A stretch of 64,000 nucleotides of DNA from Cycas panzhihuaensis. Taxonomy: Eukaryota; Cycadophyta. The stretch covers positions 111,359,741 to 111,423,740 of the forward strand of contig CM041465.1 in NCBI GenBank assembly GCA_023213395.1. The letters run 5' to 3'. Positions 55,341 through 64,000 of this stretch are shown in pieces. Position 1 is the first letter of the stretch; each line of letters opens with the position of its first letter. The notes under the pieces were generated by a model. That model worked only from the letters and a program-made list of their open reading frames with translations, was not told where the DNA came from and searched no databases. The position numbers were made by a program, and so were the translations under genes.

Positions 55341-56007
55341 TGGGCCCAAAACCATAAGCCTTGCCCCTCCCCTTTTCCTATTTATACCCCTCTTATTTAA
55401 TCAAATAGAAGGATAAAATTTATAATGTTATACTACTAAAATGCTTCTAAAAATTCTATAGACTTTTATTACTTTCAGACTTACTTGTTAGCTTCCATCT
55501 TTAACTTAGAGATTGAACACTAGTAGTTGTTAGATACCTCTTTAATTAGAATTATATATCATAGGCATCCCTCATCAATTAGGAGTTGGGAAACACTCCC
55601 CGTATTATTTGAATTTCCTCTCTTTGAGTTGTGTTTCTTTTCCAATTTGTAACTATTTTTTATGCTTTCATCTATTTGGTTTTTATTTAATACTTTGTAT
55701 GTTTTACTTTTCTATTCTGTGAGTGTCTTATAAGGGGGAACATAGACTAATTACCATCCATAGATCTTATAATATGGCAGTAACCTTGTTAATTCTGAGG
55801 TACTATTTACTTTAGTATGTTATCAACTTTGAATTGCTACTTTCTTTTCAAGTTGTAGTATATTTTAATTGCCAAATTTAAGAGTTTTATTACATATGCT
55901 AGTATAATAAGTGGAGAAGTACTCTAATCTATTTTAATATAGGTTGGAGACTTTTGGATCATGATGAAGACTTCTCTTTCACCCCTACTTTTCCCATGAA
56001 AGGACAT
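55341..56007. other. AT-rich intergenic DNA
   Basis: No gene is seen. It continues the host context interrupted by copia D. TATTTATA near 55380 is promoter-like but unsupported. Confidence 0.6.
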
Positions 56008-56303
56008 TGAAAATAGTGGATATCCTTCATCTCCATGCACTAAACACAAAGGCAAATATGGGAGGAAGAGAGACTTGAGAGAAAAAGAGTAGCTCTCACA
56101 AAATAGGGAGGTAAGAATCAACCTCCTCTATTGATCTTTTACTTTAATATTGAGAGAGGGCGAATTAGAGTTAGGTGAAATGAAATTATACATAGTGCAC
56201 ATGAAAGTGCATTTCACTTAAGTGATCTAAATTAAAGTTCACTTAAGACCCTTTTTAGAAATAATCAACTAATGTAATGACCCTGTGACATTAACCCTTT
56301 TCA
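56008..56303 (-). repeat. Copia E' 3' LTR
   Basis: 296 bp; on the minus strand it begins TGAAAAGGGTTAATG and ends TATTTTCA. No primer-binding site follows it, and a polypurine tract precedes it, so it is the 3' LTR. Confidence 0.88.
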
Positions 56304-56316
56304 ATCTCCCCTTTAA
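56304..56316 (-). other. Copia E' polypurine tract
   Basis: On the minus strand TTAAAGGGGAGAT directly abuts the LTR start. Confidence 0.8.
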
Positions 56317-56799
56317 TGGTAGAAGGTCATTTCATTCTATTTTATTCTATCCTATGAGGTCTTCATTTGAGCCCCTTACAAAGCAAACTACTATGACACT
56401 TTTATGGGAAACCCTCATGGGGAAGAAAACCCATAGATTTTCTAATCTAATAAGCTACCTCAAATGGCTCCTTAAATGAAGCCAGATAGCCAATCAGTAG
56501 AATGAATTTTGTAGTTGAAATCTACTAAGTCTCCATATACCATTTGGTCATCCCCTATACCCTTTTCAGTTTTCAGAGGTTCTAATTTTCTAAAATGATA
56601 CAACTCTTATCCTTTCATGCCCATAAGGGGTTTTCACGAATGGGACAAAACAGAGACTTACTCTTGTCCTTCTACACCCATGAGGTTTTTTCTTGAACGA
56701 GATAGAGTATGATGGTCCTATTATCATCTCCTTCAATCAGTCAGAGATGGAGGCCCTAAGTCCAAGTTACTTTTAAAATTATTCAAACTTCACTCTTTT

Positions 56800-57225
56800 T
56801 AATGGTTTGGTGAAGATACTGGTCACTTAATTTATTATGGGGCAGTACTCCATTTGAATTGTGCCATCATGAACTAGTTCTCTAATCCTGTGGACTTTTA
56901 TACTTATATATTTGGTATGATCATGAAATTGAAGATTTTTAGCCATTTGGATTGTAGATTGATTATCTACATATAAGCTAGTAGAATTTTTTTGGGTGGC
57001 ATTTAATATATTCAACAATTTTCTAAGCCATATCACCTCCTTGCTTGTCTCAGAAGTAGCAATATATTCAACTTTGACAGTTGAGTCCACAATTATCTTC
57101 TACTATTTAGATCTCCATGATATTGGTGTTGTTCCAAGAAATGTTACATACCTAGACATAGATCTTCATGTGTCTTTATCTTTGGAAAAGTTTAAGTCTA
57201 TGTATGCATAAAGTTTAAATTCTAC
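56800..57225 (-). pseudogene. Copia RNase H of E', truncated
   Basis: On the minus strand: LYAYIDLNFSKDKDT, SRYVTFLGTTPISWRSK, then DSTVKVEYIATSETSKEVIWLRKLL, SLYVDNQSTIQMAKN and HDHTKYISIKVHRIREL. This is the full block order of copia RNase H, including the catalytic-type aspartates and VEYIA glutamate. Two stops lie near 57110 and one near 57165. The N-terminal side is cut at 57234 by the B2 LTR. Confidence 0.88.
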
Positions 57226-57234
57226 ATTAGGTTC

Positions 57235-59821
57235 TGTTTCCTGGCTCCCGGGAATGGATACGGAATCACTGACTCAGGTAAGTGCAGGTATGTTTCTCGC
57301 ATTGCCATCTCTTTCTTTTGATGAGTATTTGCTTGCATGTCTGCTTGTATGTGGCTTTATGGGTGACCTTGCTGTTGTCGACACTTATTTTTAGCCTATG
57401 ACGACTATAGCAGGGGCACACTCCTAGCGAGTGTGGCACCCTGGTGGCCACGCTACTTCCCACATCTGCCCTCCTCGCCTTAGGATCCACTAGGTTTGCG
57501 CCACCTCCGCCCGTGTGATGACTCATCATCGTTTGGTTAACTTGCCACCCCATTTGAGTCCTATTTTTGCTCTCTTGGACCCGTTTGTTGGCTTTTGTAC
57601 CCCCGGGTAGGTGTTCTAATCCCCTTTTTGCCCTTTTGGTCATCTGACTGGGCGGTGGTGGGGCCCATTTTTGGCTCTAGGTGCGTCTGGCATTTTTCAC
57701 GATGTCGGAATATCCGCGATGCCGCAGTCCTTGGTGATCTGGTATCTCAGGTTATTTTTAAAAATCTGCCGTAGCAATTTCGCATTTATTGTGAAACTGC
57801 CACGTGGCTCGCACCTTATTTCTCTTCCAGCCACACCCTAATCGCTCGCTTTAGGGTTTTGATTGAGTACTTAAGCCCTTTTTGGCTCATTTTCAAGGGT
57901 TCTTTGGCTCACTTTTGGAATTGCTCTCAAGGAAACATCATCACCTTTCTGCTCTTCTCTCATTACTGCTTCTTTCTCTTGGACCAACGTCCCTCCTCCA
58001 GCGCCCATCTCTCCTTTGGTGTGGCTGAAACATTCTCCCAGCCCCTCAAACGCCTTGGAGAGGGCCTCTTTGGAGTGTTTTCCAGTGGATCTTTGCTCAG
58101 GCAGTCCATAAGTACTCCCAAGTGTAGGTGTTTCCTCTCACATCTCCTTAGAAGGGTCTCAAACCCTCGTGCTTGGATGCAGTGCGATTTCTTAGCCCCT
58201 CTTCGTTGTTCTTTAGCTGAGGCAGACCCCTTGCCTCCCTTGCCCAGGTACTCTTGGTTCTACATTATTTTTTGTGATATTCATGCTGAGTCTAGCTTGC
58301 TCTTTGCTTGATCTTGTAAGTTACTTTTCCTTCCTTTTGTGGGCTGTTATACCACTCTTTCTGTGCTTCTTGCCTGCGTTTGCTGCTCAAGGCAGCGGCG
58401 TTGAGGGGTGGAATAGGTTTTGGAGAGGAGATGGGTAGATTCCGTACCACCTTCCACGCTCCCTAAGCAGCTCTAAGCCCTCCAAAGCCTCCCTCTCGCC
58501 CCGTGCTGCCCTTGGCTTGCAAACAAGGGTTTGAAGGCTTCCTTTTGGTTGCCCAAACTAGCGCTGTCACAAGTTGCAGCGCTGATTTGGGGCCTTTTGC
58601 TCAGGTTTGGGCATCACTCATAAGTCCCAACCACTGGTTTTTGCTTCACCTTTTCTCCCCGGTCGCCCGGCTTGCTCCCCATAGCATCCTGGCTCGCCGT
58701 GGGTTTTCTTGGACCTCTCCTTGCCCTTTTTGCTGCCATTTTCCAGCCCTTGCTCTTGACTTTATCCTCGCTGCCTCGTGGCTCTTGAGAGGAGGTTAGG
58801 GCACCATTTGCGGGAGGTAGGCCACTCCGAGGCTTACCGATCATTTGCTTTCACCTTGGTCATTCTTTCTTGGGTACTTTCTTTGTTGGATTGGCACTAA
58901 CGCGTATGTGTTTAGGTTTACATTTACATTACTTGAGCATATATTGTTAGAACTTTGTGTCGCATGTTAGTGTTCTTCCTCTGGGAAGGGAGAGACCGCC
59001 TTTGCTTGCAGGTATTCGGAGGCGTGGAGGATATCGCTTGGATTAGCCTCGTTACCGGTAAGTACCTTTGTATTTGTTATATTTTCGTGTAATTTCACTT
59101 ATTAGTTGGTGCTTCCTTTCTTTCTTGGCATCGCATTTGATTTTCTGGGGAAGGTAAGGAAGCCCCTCTTTTCTACACGTCGCAACAACTTGCATCCAAT
59201 GCGCCGCGTGGAACAGTTCAGTGCTCCTGGAGAAGGCTTATTCGTCACGCACGCCCTTGGTCTAGGTGCATGTTTCGCTCCACTTTGCTACCTCCTTTTT
59301 GCCTTTTATTTTTCCTGTAGTAATTAGCACATTGGAAGATAAAAGGGGAAAATTTGGTTTCATGTCTGGTTGCATTTCATTTGTTTTGTTATATATATTT
59401 TTACTTTTACCGTCTATAGGAAAGGTTGTAGGAACTCTCTTTCTCCACCTTTCTCCTCTTCTCCTCAACCACACAAGTGCCTTGCCTCTCGCATCACTCG
59501 TGTACCCGGTTAGGTTGTGTAGGCTTACTCTCGACTCTTTCCCTTTGGATTTCCTCTTCCCCCTTCTGGCCACCCAAGGGTGGGAGGGTCCTGCCTCTAG
59601 GTCAACCCAGGTTTGCCCTACGCATCTTCACCCCTTGCTCGAAGTGGTGAAGGGTCACCTGATAGTAGCCATACTCCATTGCAGATCCCGAACTCGTGCT
59701 CCAGTGCACGGGGCGCTCTGTGTGATAGTTACTCACCTCTTAGGTTCCGTCTTCTATCATTTCACCACTCACTCTCCCCCACACCTATCAGTTAGGTAGT
59801 TATCCCGTAGCAGCGCGTCCA
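57235..59821 (+). repeat. B2 5' LTR
   Basis: 2587 bp; starts TGTTTCCTGGCTCCCGGGAATGG and ends GCGCGTCCA, directly before the primer-binding site. CAGGTAAGTG near 57282 is a strong splice-donor-like site close to the LTR start. Confidence 0.9.
57850..57875 (+). promoter_or_regulatory. LTR promoter: telomere-like box and TACTTAAG
   Basis: TTTAGGGTTT (57850-57859) and TACTTAAG (57868-57875), matching both B1 LTRs. Confidence 0.5.
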
Positions 59822-59822
59822 C

Positions 59823-59840
59823 TGGCGACCATACTGGGGA
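59823..59840 (+). other. B2 primer-binding site
   Basis: TGGCGACCATACTGGGGA starts two bases after the LTR end. It is the best preserved of the three Tat sites in the window and is complementary to a tRNA 3' end of the TGGCGxx type. Confidence 0.75.
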
Positions 59841-59995
59841 CTGCCAGTAAGGGAGCTAGTTTTTGCTCTCTTCGGTTGGTTTCGCTACTCTCGTGTGATC
59901 CTTTTTATACCTTTCTCGATCTCCACGTTGGGCAGCCCCCAGCGCGTGTGTTTTACTGCTCTTTCTCTTTTCCTAACATCGTCGGTTGACCTTGC

Positions 59996-62118
59996 ATGCG
60001 ACGCTTTTCTCGTCGGTTGCGCCGTCTACCTCCGTTGTTAGAAGACCCTGAGTATCGCCTTCTTGCTTCGTCGGATTCCGATCCGACTATGGAGGGATAC
60101 TCTTCCGATTGGACCTACCACACTTCAACCTTGGAAACCCATGCCTTTCCTTTTGCTATCCCCGGGTCCACCCAAGAGGGTGACGACCCCCTTTATTACC
60201 CAAATGACCAACACCTTTCACTCGATGCTCATCCTTCTACCCACGCCGTAGAAGGATCCGTTCCTATTGAGGCTTGCCACGTAGTTGGCGATTCTTATGA
60301 GGAACATTCCGAGGAACCTACTTTGTTCGAGGTTCCGATCACCTCTTACGAGTATGTAGGGACTCCTCCTATTGACGTAGTTGAAGCTCTTAATGAGTAT
60401 CACCATGCGGCACGCTTGCAATCGCGCCCTGGATGGCTTGAGGATGCCCTTCGTGGAGGAGCCTCTTCCTCTTCCGCTCCTCCGCCGCATGCCTCAACCT
60501 CATCCACCTTTCCTGTGACAACAAACCCCTTTGTGCCTACGCGCGTGTCCCACTCATTCCCAATTCCTACGGTGAGGGCACGTGTTGCACCTTCCATTCC
60601 TCATCAAGGTCCTAATTCCCTAGGGTCTTCTCATAGTGTGTTTTTCCCTCAACTGAAGGTTAGCATACCCGTTCCTAACCAAACCAATGTGCCATCCCTT
60701 AACGTGGCGCATACCATTTCTAGTAGGCCTACCGGTCCTACTAGCCTTCCAATCACTAGTTATGTGGGACCCGCTCCCACACATCCTCCAACTCAGCACG
60801 TTGGTGCTTCCTTCTACGTTCCCTGAGGATATACTTCTCAACCTTGGGGGTAGGGTAGAGGAAGCCATCTTCCCATTTATGGGGTGGATCCGCTACACCC
60901 ATATGGGGTCGCTCCACCTACGGGTGGCCCATATGGGCAAAACCTAGTTCCGCATCCCTCTTGCCCATCTTCCAACATAATTCCATCTGTTGTGCCTTTG
61001 CAAGGGAACCCGACTCCCTTCTAAGGCACCTACTCCCATGCCTCTTTTTATGAGGCGCTTCCTCAAGGAGGGATGGGTGTCCCACCCCCATCCGCTCCTT
61101 GCGCGTTACCTACTTCAACATTCGTTGATCCTACGGGCTAGGCAAGGGCACGCCCTTTCATGGACTTTAGGTCAACCCCTCTTTCGGTTGAGGCGTTACG
61201 AACCAACTTGCCGCCTCATCCCCTGAAGTTCCTAAATTCGATGGGACTTCGTCGCAAGACCCGACGGAGCATGTCCGTAGTTTTTCTATGGCATGCATCG
61301 ATTACTGGGCTTACAACCACATTTTGATGAAACTATTCCCGCGGTCCTTGCAGGGTGATGCCCTCAAATGGTTCTACCGTCTCCCTGCCCACTCAATCCA
61401 TTCATTCCAGTAATTGGTGGACGAGTTCATCAACTATTTTGATGTAGCTCGTCCATTCGAGGGCGGAATGAAATCCCTTCTTTTGCTCAAACAAGGTCAC
61501 GATGAGATGAATCGTGACTTTGTGCAGCGATTCCAGGACTTGCTTCACTCCACTAAGGCAACATTGCCTGAGGAGCTGAAGCGAGACCTTTTCGTCAATG
61601 CACTTCGTCACAAAGTCCACGTAGAAGTCCTCAAGATGGGGGCGACTACATGTGACTCTGTGATCGCCAAGTGTTTGGCGTTGGAGGCTATTGAGATCCA
61701 AGCCGGTCTCAAGAAACCTCTTAAGCCCTCACAACGCCGTGAGGCACCACCCCCTACCAAGGATACCAAACCTTCCCAACCGACGCGGTCTTCCTCTCAT
61801 CCTACTGAGAGGACTCTAGACCCTCTCACATCAGCTATACACTCGTTCGAGCGTACGATGAAGGAACTCAAGCTCCAAGCTCCTTCATCCCCTACATCAA
61901 ACAAACAAGTCCAACAAACTACCCAAGCTCCTCTTCCTAGGAATGGAAACGCCCAGTCCTCTCAAGCGAGAAGGTCTGACCCTCCGCTTGAGAAGAAGTG
62001 GTGCTCCATTCATGGGGATTGCTTCCATGACGATTCGCGTTGTAGGGCCCAGCATCCAAAGGATGCCCCTCGACGCGATTCTTCTCCCAAACAGGCCTCA
62101 AGGCCTAATTTGGATTAA
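59996..62118 (+). pseudogene. gag of B2, few lesions
   Basis: From ATG 59996 there are 276 open codons of Pro/Ser-rich sequence to TGA 60824. A frame with the Retrotrans_gag-type domain (about 61220-61640: SSQDPTEHV, GDALKWFYR, LKQGHDEMNRD, EELKRDLFV) follows, with a TAA near 61411 (CAG or CAA in relatives). A zinc knuckle CSIHGDCFHDDSRC (about 62000-62041) comes last, and TAA 62116 ends the open part. Compared with A1 and A2, the codons at the two shared A stops are still sense here (CAA). Confidence 0.87.
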
Positions 62119-64000
62119 CCAGTTCATAAGGATCCGTTCCCTAAACACGGGGAACGCGATCGCAATACCCAAACCAAGAACAACCAAAACTGAGGAAGAT
62201 CGCCTAATCCCCATCCTTCCCGCGACAAGGGAAGGGCGCTCGGAACTCATCTTCCTCTTCTCGTTCTCCTAGCCGTCGCACCCCGTCGCCTTCACGACCC
62301 CGGAACAGGGGGAAGAAGGTGATCCAGTTGCTTGAAGTAACTCCCACTTTTGCCCTTACGCGATCTCATGCCGCTAAGGAAGCGGCGGGAGCTTCTTGTT
62401 CTTCCGCTCCTTCTGACCCTCTTCCGGAGACCCTTCCTCCGGAAGTCCCTCTCTTCCCCAAGGCTATTCCTGTATGCCCGGGTCATTACAATTTCTGAAG
62501 GGCACTTACCCAACCTACCGGGAAGGGTAAGCCCTTCTCCGTCGTTGACGAGCTTCATACGGTCACTGCAGGGATGTCCTTGATGGACGTTCTGAGGAGT
62601 TACCCCGAGCAGCAGGCCCTCCTCTTGGAAGCTTTAGGGTCAAGTGATGCACCTGTCCATGCTTTGGGTGTCGCCCAAGGTAGTGGACCCGTTATTTCCT
62701 TTGATCCTAAGGATCTTCCTCCCACTGGTGAAAGGGAACGTCAGTGGAACTTCCCATTCACCATCACCATCGATACGCCTGATTGTACTCTTCGAAGAAC
62801 TGTTGTCGACAACGGTTCTTCCATCAATACCATGCCCTTGCGTGTCATGCAAGAGCTTGGTATCTCCACCTTGGAACCAGTTCCCTGGCGATGCCAAGGT
62901 TATGATGGTAGCGAGAAGACCCCTTTGGGATCTGTTGCGATTCCGCTCACCCTTGAGGGCAAGACTGTTCTTGCCGACGTTGTAGTCCTCGACGTAGACG
63001 TGGATTACAACCTCCTCCTAGGTCGTCCATGGCTCGATTAAATGGAAGCCGTGTGCTTGACTCTTTGGGGACAACTTAAATTCGTCCATGATGGGTGAAT
63101 GAGAGTGATTCCCCGCGAACGCCCATTTACCAAACAAACTCGCTCTACCAGTTCGGCAAACCAAGGTTCATCTACTCATTCCTCAGCTTGCTCTATTGGT
63201 ATACCTAATCCATCTGAAGAAGACCCCGCATCTTCTCCCCCTAGTCTCATGCAATTTGCTCCTATTGGCGTTGGGAGTTACGGGTACCTTGCTTCGTGTA
63301 GTGATGATGAGTCACTCGACGAAGACGAGGATTGTCTTCACCCCGTCTCTTTCCTCCACGCCAGTAGGCCGCACCTGCCCTATTCTAGATCCCCATCTAG
63401 AACCTTTTTCATAGGTGAGGCTAGCCCCTCATACGTGTCACACGTCATCGCTCGTGTTGACCCTCCTGTCGTCAGTTCTTCTTTTTCATTACCTCCCGTA
63501 GGTAATGGCTTTGAAGAATTGCCTTTTGCTCCTTCCGAGGAGCCTCTTCTTGGTTTTCCTTCAGATTTCCACGAGGAAGTTGAGCAACCCGATAGTCATC
63601 ACGGTCCCGTCGCTCCTACTCCCTCCAGCGCTTCTTCTACTCGAAGTTAGGTCATCCATGGGGTGGATTATTTCGAGGATGACGAAGCCCTGCTTGAGCA
63701 TCTAGCAGGCCTTATGCCCAACTTGCCTTCTGGTCACCACCGGCTTGGTCATCAGAAGATCCTCGCGATCAGATCCATGCTCACCGATCTGATCCCGCCT
63801 CCTATCCCTCCTCCTCCTGTTGATCTTGCCCCTCTCCACTTCGAGGAGGGCAATGCCATGTGCATGGGGGCAACTCAAGACATAGTCTTGGCCTCGGGTA
63901 AGGTCATTAAGGTTAGGTTGGAATGTTCCCCTGATGAGATAAGGGAGTACTCCCTTCTGTTCCAGGAGTTTCAAGACATTTTCGCGTGGGATTATGCTGA
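62119..64000 (+). pseudogene. Protease and pre-RT region of B2, runs off the window
   Basis: A basic Ser/Arg linker, then an aspartic protease within 62574-63041 (RRTVVDNGSSIN with active-site Asp, PLRVMQELG, NLLLGRPWLD). The acidic Ser/Pro spacer (63099-63650) follows, and then an open frame to the window end containing EEGNAMCMGATQD and EYSLLFQEFQDIFAWDYA, which directly precede RT in A2. Stops include TGA near 62498, TAA 63039 and TAG 63648. Confidence 0.85.

Larger units (their letters stand above)
56008..57234 (-). mobile_element. Ty1/copia element E', 3' part, interrupted by B2
   Basis: On the minus strand the 3' LTR (56303-56008), polypurine tract and a 3' untranslated region are preceded by copia RNase H, which is cut at 57234 by the LTR of B2. 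The LTR is about 90% identical by eye to the element E LTR at 3561-3857. The rest of E' should lie beyond B2, outside the window. Confidence 0.85.
57235..64000 (+). mobile_element. Tat-type Ty3/gypsy element B2, 5' part
   Basis: Complete 5' LTR, primer-binding site, leader, gag and protease, running off the window just before RT. It interrupts copia E', and GGTTC (57230-57234) is the expected left target duplication. It is closely collinear with B1 and has fewer stops than B1. Confidence 0.9.

Noticed and set aside
3561-57234. Copia LTRs at 3561-3857 (+) and 56008-56303 (-) as two ends of one element split by a large inversion
   Set aside because: Both fragments are explained without an inversion. 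The right one is a normal minus-strand 3' end interrupted by B2 with an intact LTR start, and LTR identity of only about 90% fits two separate family members.
1-64000. Host genes, tRNA, rRNA or CRISPR arrays
   Set aside because: All coding signals trace to retrotransposons, and no cloverleaf, rRNA block or regular repeat-spacer array was seen.

Overview
The window is plant (angiosperm-type) repeat DNA made almost entirely of LTR retrotransposons. I find no host gene, rRNA, tRNA or CRISPR array. The coding remnants are Ty3/gypsy elements of the Tat/Ogre type and Ty1/copia elements. Most reading frames are broken by CAA/CAG/CGA to TAA/TAG/TGA changes, as expected of methylated, decaying plant elements. 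The species cannot be named from the sequence.

Layout. (1) 1-3560: a very decayed 3' part of a Tat element (copy C), cut inside its second RNase H gene by a copia LTR. (2) 3561-6180: a copia 5' LTR with primer-binding site, unassigned DNA and a copia gag fragment. (3) 6180-45842: a three-level nest. Tat element B1 has a truncated 5' LTR (6180-8402), gag and pro, and a 3' end at 42781-45842. It contains Tat element A1 (12628-42780). A1's 3' LTR is in turn split by a complete Tat element A2 (25994-42453, about 16.5 kb), flanked by the 5-bp target duplication CCCCC. (4) 45843-48262: AT-rich DNA with degenerate repeats. (5) 48263-55335: a full-length but degenerate copia element D on the minus strand with target duplication AACTA. 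(6) 55341-57234: AT-rich DNA and the 3' end of a minus-strand copia element E'. (7) 57235-64000: the 5' LTR, gag and pro of Tat element B2, which interrupts E' and runs off the window.

How the parts work. The A elements encode gag, protease, reverse transcriptase, a native RNase H and integrase on the plus strand. A gene on the opposite strand follows; its protein looks like a plant mobile domain (PMD) protein. A second, archaeal-type RNase H with its own ATG lies just before the 3' LTR. In A2 the antisense gene has its own TATA box and three exons whose splice phases agree. Its first intron holds a cluster of perfect or near-perfect hairpins, and the hairpin arms differ between A1 and A2 in compensating ways. 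The antisense gene and its hairpin-bearing intron are the most interesting content of the window.
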